From NCBI RefSeq assembly GCF_025698545.1, contig NC_068569.1, positions 15,500,001-15,564,000 on the forward strand: a stretch of 64,000 nt of DNA, in the 5' to 3' direction. Shown piece after piece: positions 36,380-49,654 of the stretch (position 1 is the stretch's first letter; the number at the start of each line of letters is the position of its first letter). The position numbers and the translations under genes are program-made. This stretch comes from Gossypium raimondii (Eukaryota; Streptophyta; Magnoliopsida; Malvales; Malvaceae). A model generated the notes under the pieces. That model did no database searches. It was given only the letters and a program-made list of their open reading frames with translations, and was not told the DNA's origin.

Positions 36380-38480
36380 AATGATTCCATGAAGCCTGCC
36401 ATACAACTTGCAACCGGATCATTTGATATGATGAAACTGTGACCTAGCTAAACTTTGGATGAAATTAACACTATGTTGCTGCATTGCACTCAATTATTTG
36501 GATTTGTTTACGATATGTAGGTGGGATTGTCATTTTAGTCCTACATCATCTTTTGGCTGTTCCTTTCATATTACTTGCCCTACCATCAAAAGCAAAAGGA
36601 AAAGGAAAACAACATAGAAAGGGCTTAAAATATATGAACTGACTGCCCATTTATTGTTGATTGAATGTCTATAATCAAAGCAAACAGGAAAAGTAACTGC
36701 TGAGGAATTAAATAAACTAGCAACAGCAAAAGCTAGCAGGTTAAAATCATGACGGACTATGCCTTTTGGAAAAGGAATAATGATAATTGGGCTTATAAAT
36801 CTGAGGTCACATCCTCGAAAATAAATTTAAAAAGAAAAATCAATTCTAGAAAGATGAACGGAATTAGATAATTCTGGAAGTAATCATGCTTTGCTGGCCT
36901 GTCTTCCTCTTCTAATTTGGAATGTGTGTTTTCCCACCACAAAAGGTAAAACATATCAAAGTCACCATTGCTTATGTCTTGCATGTATTAATAAATGTGT
37001 AAAAAATTCCACTTTTCAATAAATCAGAGTAATTCAATTTGTATCAATTTTAAAAGTAAATATTTAAAGATAATCATTCGCGTTATTAATATTTTCTTAT
37101 CAAGTGGTATAATAATAAATTAATCTTTCAAAGTTTACCTATTCCGTCCTTTATATATATATATATTTGAAACTAAGGTTTTTACATATTCTTTTGAATT
37201 TTTTAGATTTTTATTAAGATCAAATTAACAAAATATATAAATATTAAACAGAAAAATATTAATTATCATGAATAATTATTTTCATTTGTTCACTCTCAAA
37301 ATTAGCGGTGATTAAATTGTTTCAATTAATGTATTTTTGCATTTAAACAAATGAAAATTAACGACTCCATCTCTTCAAATGGAACCCATTTTATTAATGC
37401 TCTTGCTTTTAATTCTAGCACACAACAAAGCCACCAAAGAGAAGCTAATTGGACTTAAATGAGAAATTTTTAGCTTGGATCAACTTAAAGGAGTTATGTG
37501 TTCCCTTTTTCATTCCTTAACTCACCCACTTCCTTGGCTGTCTTTTGGTGGCTCCAATTTAGTTGGTATAATGTCCACTAGCATTTCATATTGCAACATA
37601 AAAATAAAAAGCAACAATAGGTCGACATTCAATCAATAAACGCAAGTACATTTAATTCCCTTTGGCTACTTAATTAGTTTAACCCAAACCCATGTATGTA
37701 TATTCACTTCAGCTCTTGTTTTCCTTCCCTTATACGTTTTTTTTTAATGCCAATTAACTCTCCTTATATAACGTTGTTGATTAGATTATTATAGAAAAAT
37801 TGTTGACGTGGATGAGAGACAACATTTGCATATAAAAATATTCATCTGAAGGAATGCATGGTAGATAGAAATTCAAGCTATCAACATATTATACGTGAAA
37901 ACTAAGTTTTTTATTTATTTATGAAAGATGGGTTTCAAAAATATAAAAAGTATGATTAACTAAGTTAGGTTAGATGCATGATTGTTATACATAATAAAAG
38001 CATGTGATTTAAGTTGTATAAAAAAATTGATGGTGGAAGCAGATTAACCGGTTCAGTCGGCCCTTCAAGTAATATTTTTGTATAGTGGAAAAATAAATGA
38101 GAGGGACAAGAAAAGAGAAATATTATCACTTGCTTGGAAGGAAGGAAAAGAGTCCTAACAGGTGAAGGAAATTCTTATATAAAAACGTAGGAGACCATAC
38201 TACATACATCCAGAAAACCCGTCAAACATCAAACCCTATTTTATATCTCAAATCCCCATTTACAAGAAGAAAATTGAAAATAAAAAATTGCATCCCCTGC
38301 CAAGCAGCTTTCACTTGCTACTTGCCAATTCTCTCACAATCATCATCCCTTACATCATCGTCCTAGACCTATAGCTGCCAATAACACTAATATTTCATTA
38401 AATTAATTAACCATAACAATTATATTAATACCCTCGTTTTATCAGTAAATGAGGGAGGATGGTGGTGAGGATTATTATGG
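36380..38480. other. Spacer downstream of the bZIP gene
   Basis: AT-rich with no gene recognised. A minus-strand ORF of 63 codons at 36,793-36,984 has a plausible start but turns hydrophobic and low-complexity. The last few hundred bases before 38,480 are the probable 3' UTR of the bZIP transcript. Confidence 0.4.
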
Positions 38481-38481
38481 A

Positions 38482-38976
38482 TCAGTAGTACTGGAACATG
38501 TCTGGAGAGGCCATGATGGGTTGGTTAAGGTAAGGTAGATTGAAAGGGTTGGTGAAACCGTGGTCACAAGTACTTGTTTCAAAGCACTGATCAGTTTCGT
38601 ACACCAACTCACTGGCGCTCATGGTGTTGAGATAACTGAGGATTTGATTCAGATAGTCGAGTCTTTGACTCAGTTCCATCATCTGAGCCCTCAGAACTGA
38701 GTTCTCAGCCTGAATGTTGAGATAGTGGTGGGTGGTGAAGTTGATGCTGTTCAGGATTTGGTTGTTATCTTTGCTGAGCTGAGCCACTTGGGCCACTAAT
38801 TCATCCAAGTGCTGCTGTTTCCTCATCCTGGATCTTCTTGCCGATTCCCTGTTTGATTCCTTTCTCTTTCTTTTTCTTTGGTCCATCATGTTCTGCTGGT
38901 GCAGGTCCTCTTCAGACCCAGAGTTCTGAAGCTGCGAGGAGCTTGAGGAATTGGAGTTTCCACTGGACGAAGCCAT
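38482..38976 (-). CDS. bZIP11: Group S1 bZIP transcription factor (bZIP11/bZIP2/bZIP44-like)
   Basis: A single-exon, 164-residue protein from the ATG at 38,976. A Ser-rich N-terminus is followed by the basic region KRKRKESNRESARRSRMRKQ. Asn42-x7-Arg50 is the DNA-contact signature, and the zipper starts exactly ten residues later at Leu60. Hydrophobic heptad positions are 60, 67, 74, 88, 95, 102 and 109. The C-terminus ends NQPIMASPDMFQYY, a group S1 hallmark. Size and lack of introns fit group S1. These factors act in the nucleus, usually as heterodimers with group C bZIPs, binding ACGT-core sites and adjusting amino-acid and sugar metabolism under low energy. The leader carries the conserved sucrose-control uORF, which supports the assignment and implies translational repression by sucrose. 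Whether it is the bZIP11, bZIP2 or bZIP44 orthologue needs a tree. Confidence 0.95.
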   Translation of the reverse strand: MASSSGNSNSSSSSQLQNSGSEEDLHQQNMMDQRKRKRKESNRESARRSRMRKQQHLDELVAQVAQLSKDNNQILNSINFTTHHYLNIQAENSVLRAQMMELSQRLDYLNQILSYLNTMSASELVYETDQCFETSTCDHGFTNPFNLPYLNQPIMASPDMFQYY

Positions 38977-39133
38977 GTTAATATTTTTACACCTAACTCA
39001 CTGCTAAAACTTCAAATATAAATTACTAATATTTCAGGATAATCTAACCTCAAAGGCGACTGGACTCCTATACTAGCTACAGATAATTATATATATATAT
39101 AGTTAAAAAAAAAAGCAATTACAAAATGATTAT

Positions 39134-39259
39134 TTATGAAAAAACATAGAACCAGTAGAGGAAGACAACTGAGAAAGATTGAACTAGATGGGTCCTGCGT
39201 CTGAGGGAGGAATTTATCATAAAACCGGATCGGAGGATTTCACTGACAACTGGAGACAT
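39134..39259 (-). CDS. Sucrose-control uORF peptide (SC-uORF, 41 aa) in the bZIP leader
   Basis: ATG at 39,259, stop TAA at 39,136-39,134, 157 bases before the bZIP start. The peptide begins MSPVVSEILRSGFMINSSLR and ends SFSVVFLYWFYVFS, directly followed by the stop. This tail is the highly conserved part of the group S1 uORF. By established knowledge it stalls the ribosome at its stop when sucrose is high and so represses the main bZIP ORF. It is too short for ordinary ORF calling but clearly under protein-level conservation. Confidence 0.95.
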   Translation of the reverse strand: MSPVVSEILRSGFMINSSLRRRTHLVQSFSVVFLYWFYVFS

Positions 39260-39296
39260 GAGTCTCAAGCATCAACCACAACAATTTACGCAGCAT
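39240..39296 (-). CDS. Upstream uORF (18 aa) overlapping the SC-uORF start
   Basis: ATG at 39,296, peptide MLRKLLWLMLETHVSSCQ, stop TGA at 39,242-39,240. It overlaps the first 20 bases of the SC-uORF in another frame. A third tiny uORF, MFFHK (39,147-39,130), overlaps the SC-uORF stop. This uORF arrangement is known in bZIP11-type leaders, where neighbouring uORFs tune access to the SC-uORF. The function here is inferred. Confidence 0.6.
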   Translation of the reverse strand: MLRKLLWLMLETHVSSCQ

Positions 39297-39586
39297 CAAG
39301 ATTTACAGCAAAAAAAAACCAAGATATGTCTTTCTCTTCTTGCTGGAAGATAGAGTTTTGACTTAATGGATTTTTGGTATAGACTCTAGAACCTAGACTG
39401 GAGTTCAACAACCAAAAATCCCCGATATAAAAGCAAACACCCTCAAAAGGGATGTGATTAGAACAGAGGAAGCTGAGGAAAACTGGGGAAAACAAGAACT
39501 AAAAGAAGCAGCAGAACCTCAGCTCAAAGAGAAAAGAAAGAGAAGAGAGCGGAAGTGGAAGAGGCTGTTGAGAACATTGATACGGT

Positions 39587-39594
39587 AATTTATA
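39587..39594 (-). promoter_or_regulatory. Probable TATA box of the bZIP gene
   Basis: The minus strand reads TATAAATT, about 290 bases before the first uORF ATG. It is followed by a pyrimidine-rich leader (CCTCTTCCACTTCCGCTCTC). Confidence 0.5.
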
Positions 39595-40019
39595 GAAGGA
39601 AATTATTGAAAATGAGGAAATTAAAAAATAATTAAAAAAAGAGCATTGGAGAACCTTCTTGTTTGGGAGTTGTTGGAGGAAGATGAGACGAAATTTACCC
39701 CACCCTCCGACTTAGGCTGCATCACCCAACACATGCTAATTTTTTTATTCTCCTTTTTGCCTCTATTTTCTTTCGCTTGTAATTGTAATATAAGCTCGTT
39801 CTTAACTAAAATATATCAAGACCATTATCATATCTTAGTTGTTCTAATAGTAATTAAAATATTTTAAAAATAATTTGAGTCCTGTTTAAAATAAGATTAT
39901 TTTTAATGAGCAAAATCTAAATACGAATGTAGTGGTTACGATGAATTTGTCATGAGTAAGATTGGCTATATGATTATGTTATGATTTGTGTGATTCATCA
40001 CTCCCAAGGTGAGAGCTTC

Positions 40020-40480
40020 CACAGTCGAGGTGATTAAAGCTTAATACAGATGGTAAAGTTGATGTAGGATCTGGAATCACCACTACTGGGGGTTTAGTGA
40101 GGAATCATAAGAGAGATTAGATGCTTGGGTGTTATCGAAATTTGGGAATTAACTAGGTGTGTTAGAAGCTGAACTTCATGAGATTGTAAATGGACTCCAA
40201 TTGGCATGGAAGTAAAGGGTGTGTCATTTGGTTATTGAGAATGATAAACGGCGGTGGATTTAATAACTGAGAATAAGAGAGGGGGGAAACTCTTGGCTGG
40301 AGTTAGAAATCTGTAATTGGGTAGCAATAAATTGATATCTCATGCTTCGATTTGCGCCAAGAACAACAAATGTGACAGTTGACACTATAACTAAGGAGAT
40401 TATGAGTTATGAGGCGTACAATGAGGGTTTTTTTCTTTGCTCATTGCATTAGTGCAAGATTTTTATTTTTTTCTGTTGAA
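40020..40480 (+). mobile_element. Decayed RNase H domain of a second LINE
   Basis: Joining frames on the plus strand gives a degraded motif (GG-LVRNH-RD), then EAELHEIVNGLQLAWK, LVIEND and a tail with APRTTNVTVDTITKE. This is the pattern of the RNase H domain at the end of plant LINEs. Stops and frameshifts throughout. No other LINE part was seen nearby. Confidence 0.55.
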
Positions 40481-43400
40481 CCTTGCAATGCTTTTTATAA
40501 CAAAAAAAAAAATCTTTATATTAGTATTTTTTTTATCAAACTTTTATAGCTAGTATCATATTTTTTTTGTTGTTGTTTTGATAGATTTTATTATTGACAT
40601 TTATATTTAATTAATATATTCTAATTTGATTAATTTTAACGCTAATAATTTTTAATTTTGTTTTTTATTAATAAAAAAACATGGCACCTGATTCGTAAAT
40701 TCTGGATTTAGTGCTTAAAAAATAACAATCATCACAACCTATTGGAATACAATCTGACCAAACCTTTTGGCATTCAAAACTAAAAGCAGCTCCATGCGCA
40801 TAAAATGAGCTCCCAATAATGGTGTTAAAGCCTAGGCTGTAACACAAAGGAACCATCAAAGTTTTGACTTTTTTTGGTACAGGTTTTACTTTGAAGTGAA
40901 AACATATAGAAACAAATAATAACATCCCAGAAAGCTTAATTAAAAATGAACTTCCATTTTAGGCCTTATATGGGTATGGTATTAACTAACAACAGATTGG
41001 ACCACAAACCCAAATTAGAGCAAATGGCCCCAGCCTTAATTGCATGCCAGTAGTGGGTAGGGCAATGATACTAAAAACAGTTTTTTTCTGATATGTTTTC
41101 TAACAGGAAATATCACAAGCAAAAGCAATTAATATATATCACCCCATTCCAATAGTGGTAATAGTTAAAAAACTTGTTCATTGTTTCTTAGACCCTGTTA
41201 TAGTGTTATTGTGCAATTCCTGGTTCTATTCTTTGCTAATGTGACAAGATTTGTTTTTTTTATTATTATTATCATGTTGATGTGATAGCTATGGGCTATG
41301 GGATTGGTTTAATCTGCCTAAAACCTACTCTTCCATCTGCCCAACCTTCACATGGATACAAGAGATCCACAGAAAATATATGCAAAAGGAACGTGGTGAA
41401 CCATTTGCTGAGAATTAATGCTACTTATTTATATTTATTCGAAGAATTTGTATTAAATAATATTATTTTAATTATAAAAAACTTTAAAAAATACTCATAT
41501 TAAATACATATAAATATCAAACACTTAATTCCCGTGGTCCGGATAATATAACTGCTGGCCTGGCCAACAGAAACTCAGATCAGGGAGACAGGGACCATTG
41601 TCATTCCATGAATACTTGTGTCGGAAGCGCAACGATGCAGCCATAAACTTCTACTTTTATACATGTTTAAACATGAAATCAAGGTTTCTGACTTTTTATC
41701 TAGACAGAAAAATGAATGAAGATGAACCCCCCCCCCCCCAAAAAAAAAAAACTATGAACTATCAATAATGTTATAAATACATTTTAATTGATGAAGCAGT
41801 TGGACCCAAAAAAAAAACCCACCATGGGTGAAGCACATATACTTGAGAATATTCCATCAGCTAGAACTCTAAAATTTGCCAATTGATGTCATCAGGTTTT
41901 TCCTTTCTGTTACTATAGTTGAGCCCATGTCAGACTGATAATGACCACTTCCAATCCCATATTTTTCTTTACTTACCCCCCCAAAAAAGAACACCAAAAT
42001 TTATTTTATTTTTACCAAATGCTTACACACAATGGAAGACTAAAAGGGGAACACGAAAGTTCTTTGATGCTTACCCTGTTTTGGTTTATAGCCATGATAA
42101 TGCAATACACACTAATCCAACCAAACCAAACCCAACACCATGTTCCTGTATGTAACAGATGCACCCCTTTATGTTTCGGTCTGCAGTTTACAATGAGGGG
42201 GGTGTAATTACCAAAAATTAATAAACTAACCACAGTTGGAATTCATTTTTAGGATAATCTGTTAAGATCCACATGATCTTTTAATACTAATATTGGTTTG
42301 CGGACAAAACCATGAAACATGTTGATAGCTGAAACAGCTGATGGAATCACCATGCTAAAGGCGACCAAAAACAGTTAAACCACTGATCTTGGGTGAGGCC
42401 CCTTGGAAGACAGTGGTGGAGTACGTATAGTATCTCTAACAGGTGGGTGGGGCACAAAATAACAGTAAATATAACAAAATTTTATGTACTCTATCATGGA
42501 TGGGCTGATGGTTGGTGGCAGTAGGAAGTGAGTGGGGCTGAACTAATAATTTAGGTAAAAATATAGTTTCAAATGTACATATAGACCGACCGGATCCAAA
42601 AACGATGATGTATCTCTAAAAGGTTGAATATTGTTACATTCTTTTCTAGTTACAAAACTATTGTTTGGTTACGTGAAAATTAGATGTAGGAACTCATATG
42701 TAATTTAGGAGTATAGGTTAATTAAGCTGGTAGCCAAATTGGAGCTTTGCCTCCATCATTCATTAGTATAGTCGTTAAGGATGTGGGGACTCGTTCCTTA
42801 TCAATTAAGATTCGATATCGTAAAAAGTATTTTAAGAAAAAGATTTTAAATAAAAAATAGATTTATATTTTAGATTAGGGTAATAGATCAGATAATAAAA
42901 GATTAAGTGAAGTGAAATTATTTTGATGATATCTGATTGATTAATGATGTATAGAAATTGTATATTATTAGATCGGTCCATGGAAAACTAAAACTTAACT
43001 GATTTGGATTCAGTTAAAAACCTGCAACAGATTCAAGATTCAGGAAGTGTTGTAAAAAGAAGGACATTGAATACATTTTCTAATTTCTTCCTCCAAGAAA
43101 ACTTTAGATTCTGAATGTTTAGTAAACTTGTGATTCCTCTTACAATTTGTAAGGTAAACGTTGATTTTGTACGAGTAAAAGAGACAAATAAATTTATTTA
43201 CTTCCATGGCCAATCAGACATATTACTACTTTGAATTTTCTTTATTTTAACAATCTCCTTCATCAATTGGCAAACGATATCAGGCAGAGACGAGAGAGCA
43301 GCAGAGGGAAACTCAATTATAAGGGTATAATAATATATGGTCGGTTTTTGATGGGTCAAAACCAAGAGGCTAGTCTATTTCAGCTTTTCCGAAAGGGTCC

Positions 43401-44468
43401 CCAAACATACTCGATCAATTTCGATTTTCCCTGCACATGATTTTCTCATGTTCCACTTTTATTTTCTCCTTTCTTTTTTTCCTCGGCTTATAGCTTTCAA
43501 CATCAACAACTTGCATGGTTTGGTTTCAGAGCTTCCTTTTCGCCTATTACCTGACAATACACAATTACAGATACCTAAAACACATATACGATATATTTTG
43601 CGTTTATAGATAAGAGAAATTATCCGGCAGTGGATAATTTCTATTTAACAAACTATACCCAAATCCCTGAAACAGGATTTAGAAAGTTGTTCTTCAACCT
43701 TGGCTGCTTAACCAACAAGGAGGTGGTCTCTCAGCTTTGGTCAAGTCATCTCTGGGTCGCTTTGTTGGACTAGTGTATAGCTAAAAAACCAGGCTAAGTA
43801 TAAATCCACATGCTACTTTATACGAACAAAGCGAAAAAAGAAAAGAAAGCAGCCATCTCATCAAACCTAAAAATCTAGACCAGCCACCATCAAATTTGAT
43901 CATCTTTACGGCTCCAAATTACAAAACTCCCTCAAAAAGAAAAAGCAGATGACCGCTCACGCTATATCGTGCATGAGAGAAATAGTTAAACAGTGAGGTG
44001 AAGCTGTCATGTCACCTATTCTTGGTCCAGGTTCGTACCAACTTCATGTCTGATACATATATTTTTTTCTTTTATCCAACTCTGGAATCTTGAATGAATC
44101 TGCCTTCACCGTGAAGGCAAGCCTCAAAATGATATTACAGCGTATTATATATATATATGTTAATGTTACAAACCAAAATGGAGATAATTATTTGAGAATA
44201 GTTCTAATTTTGCACTTGCCCCAAAACGGGAGAAGTAAACTTGGAGTTTAAACAATTCCGTGCTTCTAAAAGCATGCTTTCTTAGAGAAATAATCATGAT
44301 TATCTACATGAAAAGCATATTCGAAGAACCTGGTCATAGTGGGAATGGAACCCAAAAATCAACTCCCTTTTGTTTACTTGTAATTTAAAATGTCATTAAA
44401 AAATACATATTTTTCTGTAAGGAGAATCACATTCAAAGTGTGCTTCATTGATGTTATGCTTTAATCAA

Positions 44469-44490
44469 TATATATATATATATATATATA
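44469..44490. repeat. (AT)n microsatellite
   Basis: Uninterrupted TATATATA run of about 22 bases. A shorter one lies at 44,146-44,158. Confidence 0.9.
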
Positions 44491-47400
44491 CAGTTGAAAA
44501 TTCACATTTGAGATAAAAAAAATAAAGGAACTGAATTCATACATTACTTGCTACAGTCAAGCTGGCAATTGAAAACCCAAAAAGACATATCAATGTAGTG
44601 TAACTGCTATTTTCTTTAATCATAAAAACAACTAGGGCATGTGAACATTACTTAAAAGAAAAAAAGGGTTGGAGAAGCTGACACAGAATCCATCAACTTT
44701 AACCTTTGCACAGTTCAATCTTATCATATCTACCTCTCATTCATTTTGACCAATAACTTCCTATCTCTCCCCCAAGAAGATATTGGGTTCATATGGTTCA
44801 CCAGAGGCTACTATCCTTTTTCCTTCAATGGAAAAAAGCATCTGCCATTTGAGTTGCTTCTGGTAGCACCACTACTAAACAAATTGCCAAACGAATATCA
44901 TCATATCAATCAATTAGATGCTTTTTTAATGGTTTGATATTTTACTTAATTCAGCTCTTCCAAGTGGGAAACAAAAGCACACGGGAACTACTTCTTTCAA
45001 GCAAAAAAGAAATATATAGCTGAGGGATAATTTCTTTTTCTTTTCCTTCCCCTTCGTTTAAAATAACTCAAAACTCAATGAATTTATGTTAGAGTCAATC
45101 CCCTACATGTTTTTTGGGTTTCCAAGCTTTTAACATAATCTGCCATGTTTTTACATTAATTTCCAAAGTAAGAGTGGGATTATTACACGTGATCTATTCT
45201 CTTTCCGACACCTATTTCACTGCACTTTATTTTTTATGACAAACTTCATAAGATGTGCCCCCCACCAACCCATAAATAAGGAAAAAAAAAAGGGTGGCCA
45301 TTGGGTTAAAGAAAGGAGCCAACTTGTAGGTTGGAAGGTTTGCCCCTGCTGCAATGCCGTTAAAGCAGCCAAAGATAAGCAATAGAAAGCTGAAGCATCC
45401 ACTTGAAAAGCCAAACCAGGACAGGAAGCGGGGTGTGGGAAAGAGACCAGCAAATCAAATGTGGACCCCTCCGACTCCTCCTAAGGGCTTTTTTTTTTCA
45501 AATGTGCGGCAAAACCAAATATTCTTTTTGGATGAGAATTTGAGTTATATGTTTTTATGAGTTGTATTAAATTATATTTTTATAATTTTTGAATAATTAA
45601 ATTAAAATATAATTTTACTATTTACTATTATATATTTTTATAAAATTGAAGGGGACCCAAAATAATATTTTTACCATTTTAGTTTCCCGGCCATGCCGGG
45701 CCCGTTGGCGCCGCCTCTGTTCAAAATCTGACCTTTAAAACAGCCTGTTTGACCATCATTCTTTATTTCCTGTTTCATTATATCTTAGTATATTTTCCCC
45801 AGCTTCACCGGGAAATCCTTTAATATTTTTTGCTTAAACTTGTATAAATAATAATGATAAGTACCGAAAGTAATTAATATCAATAATAAAGATTAATAAA
45901 TTTCATTCAAACATCAATGCATATACATCTATAATTTTTATTATTTTTGGTAATTTCGTTTTGATAAACATATAATCATTTGTTACAATTAAATTAAATT
46001 AAATTAACAACAATTCATTTTATAAAAAATTCAAACTTTTATTTTATTAAATAAAATTTATTGTGTTAAACATAGATTGTTTTAGATCAAATAATGGTTA
46101 TGGCCTCTTTACCATGTTTATTCTTTAATTTAATATAATTACGTTCATCTACAAAATGCCATTAGTTAGTTGAAATAGTTAATACCCTTAATTAAATGTT
46201 GAGCTTGATTTTTTTCTTAAAATATCTATTTCAACTTCATGAAAATGTACATATGTTGTGTTAGATAGGTGTTTTAAGAAAATGCACACAATAATTTTAA
46301 TCTATATGGTTAAAGATTCTAATTATTTGGACTAAAAATGCTATTATAAAAGTAGATGATAGATTATATCAAATTAAAATATAATGATTAAATCGATTGA
46401 AATATAATTTCACCATTATAATATAATGACAAAAAATTTGTCATTAGTGAGCCCAAATATTTAGCACTCTTGATATTTTTGGTGGCCAACATGAATTTCT
46501 TTTAATAACATTTATTTCAATTCATTATGTTAAAATAAAATTTTATTAGAATAATATTTTTGAAAAAATCAATATAAAATTTAATCAAAATAGCTAACTA
46601 ATTTCATTGTAAAATTTAAGAACTATGTCGAATTAAAATATAAAAATTAAATCTCAAATGTTATTATAATAAAAAAACTAATTAAAATTTTACCATTATA
46701 ATTATGCTAGAAAAATAAATAAACAAAAGGTGATTGGACTCGTGTTTTATAGATTCCCCCTAGTACACTTCGTTATCTAAAAATGGTGTAGCCTTTCTCG
46801 TTAGATAGGGCATTTGGGCTTGGATTTTGGACCAATGGAAATAAAAAACAAGCCTAAGCTCACAAAAATTGAATTTAGCCCAAAATAATCAGGCCCTGAG
46901 GTGGTTAAAAAATTGAATTTGGGCTTGGATTCTAAACCTAAATATAAAAAACATTCGGGTTAAATGGAAAAATTTTACAATCAAATCTAATGCTCAATGC
47001 TAAACCAATTTTCTCCCTAAGGTTAATAAATGTGTTAAATACATGGATCGAAATAAGTAAGTTAATATTTGATGCATAGAGTATAATTTTATGTATTACA
47101 AGTGAATTAAATGATGTAAAATAAATTTTTGATGATGTGTCATCATTTGGTACATTGATAGTGCATAAAATTATATATCTCATTGGATTTATAAATAGAT
47201 ACTCCAAAGCCCCCCTTTAACGGAGCTTCTCCGAGCCAGAAGCATAAGTGAGCATTTGAGAAACACCAGCAGGTGAAAATTCAACTGCCAACAAGCAAAC
47301 AGGTTTTCCTTCCATAAATATTACACTGCTCATAATAGTAGTTCTCGATGTCTAAGCTTAGTAATTTACATGTACAAACACAAGCTCTCAGAGTTAAAAG

Positions 47401-47670
47401 ACTTAAGACACATACAACAGTAGCCTTATATACAAGTTTGTAAAGGAAACAGAGCTTCTACAGTACAGAGCTCCAGCACTAAACAAAGCTTAAGCTCTAG
47501 ATACAACAACATATCTCGTATGTCTCTCCAACATTATTAGAAACATAACAGGAGTTGCGAAGACATAAATATAGCATCTAATATCACCAAGAAAAAAACA
47601 CAACACCAGGCTCTTCAGTGGTAAGACAACATCGTTTGGCTTGATTCCTGAGCCATGAAGTGGAAAATGA

Positions 47671-49654
47671 TTAGAGGCACACCCCGCCATTGGCTGTAGC
47701 AGCTTCGGGATGGTAATGAAGCATTTCCTTCCACATCTTCTCTCTGATCATCTCTTCCCCTAAATCCTCATCTATGTCAAGATCGAGTGGCACCTGGGCT
47801 GAAGGGTTGCTGTTCGGATCATACAATGGTGCCATGTAAGGGTGTTGGAGTGCTTCAGTTACACTAATCCTTTTTGAAGGGTCAAAAACAAGCATCTTTT
47901 GCAACAAATCAATTGCCAAAGGATGGGCATTCGGATAAAGATGGGAAAAGGGGCTTCCAAGGGAATATGGAAGTGATTTGATGTATTTCCTAGCCTTAGG
48001 GTTATCTATAAATTCAAGATCCTCCTCCTTCTGGCTGCCAAGGATGTTGATGATCAGCTTAAGTTGATTGAGACATTCTGTACCAGGGAAGATGGGTTTC
48101 CGGCCAAGAAGCTCCGCAAAGATGCATCCAACAGACCAAACATCAATAGACGTTCCATAGTTGTCACAGCAGAGGAGAAGCTCAGGGGCCCTGTACCAGC
48201 GAGTGACAACATACTCTGTCATGAATTGACCCTTGGCATTGCTAGTGCGAGCCAGTCCAAAGTCACAAATTTTAAGGTCACAATTTGCATTGATAAGAAG
48301 GTTTCCAGGCTTCAGATCTCTGTGAAGAATATTTGCCGAGTGAAGATATTTCAGGCCTCGGAGCAACTGCAAAAAGAAGAACAATGAATATTTGATCATT
48401 TCCTGTCACAGTAGAAGCTTTAAAGCAGAACTACAGAACCACAACCCCACGTATGTATCTCAACTGAATTATTATATAGAGTTGATGTCTATATTTGCGG
48501 GATATCTCTTTACATCCAAATGACTTTGTAAAGTGGCAGTCAGACAGACCACAGATGCAAGCTACTAGGAATAGGATTCCTAAGGAAATAATTTATGAAG
48601 AATGATAGGTCAATATTAATTCGTATAAAAGCTTGTTGAGGTGTAATCGGACTGGATCCATTAGTGATGAAGTAACTACACTCCAAAAATTAGGCCAGTG
48701 CATTAATATGCCTAGAACATGTTTCTCCCTAGACCTACCATGAACTAACACTCATAAATTCTGGTCCTCACTGTTATCTTGTCATGTTAAAACACAGGAG
48801 ATCAATTAGCTGAAGCAAACACTTTTCTCCATCAATAATTCAATATGGTGCTAAGAATTAATATAACAAGCAGAAACTGCCCCTATTCAGTGAACAGAAA
48901 ATTGCCGAAAAGGAAATCACATAAAATATCTTAACAAATAGTTACATGCTAGTAAAACATAAATCGTCAAAAGATATTCTAGTAGAACCACAAACATATA
49001 CAACATAGATCCAGGATGCTAATATTCAGATCCAAATTCGACCATTTAATTTCTTGCTTCTTTGTCTAAGCTGCATTTTTATATTTCAACTCAAAGTAGA
49101 TAACAACAAACGATCTGTTAATGCATCCACAACACGCATTTGAAATTGGAGAACTTTCATTCAAGTAATGCCACGTAGAAAGAGCAATTATGCATATTGA
49201 AGAAATCTAATAATGATCATTGGTAAGATACCTGGAAGAGGAAATACTGACAGTGATCATTGGTAAGCACTTGAGAAGACTTAATGATTTGATGCAAATC
49301 GGTATCCATAAGTTCGTAAACCAGATAAACATCCTTGAAGCTTCTCCTATGAGTCGGCATCATGACATCTTTCAAAGCAATCACATTCCCATGTCTAAGA
49401 TGCCTGAGAAGCTTCAATTCACGCAAAGTTCTGAGAGCATCAACACGGTTCTCAAAGGCGTTGTTTATCTTTTTAATGGCAACTTTTTCATTGGTTTCGC
49501 GATTCACAGAAGAGCAAACGATCCCATACGCCCCTCTTCCAATAGGCTTGATCGGCACATATTTGGTGTCGATTTCGAACGTCGTTTGCCACATCGAATA
49601 GTAATGTTTTCCTTGGTAATGAATACCGTTAGGAGGCTCAACTGGAGTTGCCAT
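47671..49654 (-). CDS. MPK2: Group C MAP kinase (MPK1/MPK2/MPK7-like), complete, two exons
   Basis: Exons 49,654-49,232 and 48,366-47,671 join in phase 0 (cag/gtatct and ttgcag/TTGCTC) to encode 372 residues, the usual length. Visible kinase parts: Gly-rich loop IGRGAYG (38-44), catalytic Lys61 in [13 protein letters not shown] with Asp158, DFG (176-178), activation TEY (191-193) and [11 protein letters not shown]-terminal LDIDEDL acidic stretch resembles a docking site. The N-terminus [20 protein letters not shown] and the two-exon structure are group C features. The segment [20 protein letters not shown] is closer to MPK1/MPK2 than to MPK7. It should phosphorylate Ser/Thr-Pro sites after dual phosphorylation of TEY by a MAPKK; in Arabidopsis this group responds to wounding, ABA and MKK3. 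All catalytic residues are present. The exact orthologue needs phylogeny. Confidence 0.95.

Larger units (their letters stand above)
39640..47220. other. 7.6-kb spacer between the bZIP and MAP kinase genes
   Basis: No host gene recognised on either strand. It includes the bZIP promoter side (about 39,600-40,000), an RNase H remnant (separate entry), AT microsatellites at 44,146 and 44,469, an unusual C11-A10 junction near 41,729, and a tRNA-like box near 42,770. ORFs here are short and not protein-like. Confidence 0.5.

Noticed and set aside
39286..39495. 69-codon minus-strand ORF in the bZIP leader
   Set aside because: It starts at a non-conserved position, and its peptide does not resemble the known conserved uORF, which is in another frame at 39,134-39,259.
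41729..41751. Poly-C/poly-A junction as a functional element
   Set aside because: Looks like slippage or an assembly artefact; a similar C run occurs in a cyclin intron at 62,320.
42740..42830. tRNA gene
   Set aside because: A box-like GTATAGTCGTTAAGGATGTGG and an AGATTCGATATC exist but no cloverleaf or acceptor stem can be drawn.
45217..45560. Overlapping ORFs on both strands near 45.3 kb
   Set aside because: No family resemblance, Trp/Phe/Ser-rich or Lys/Pro-rich odd composition, and no splice context.
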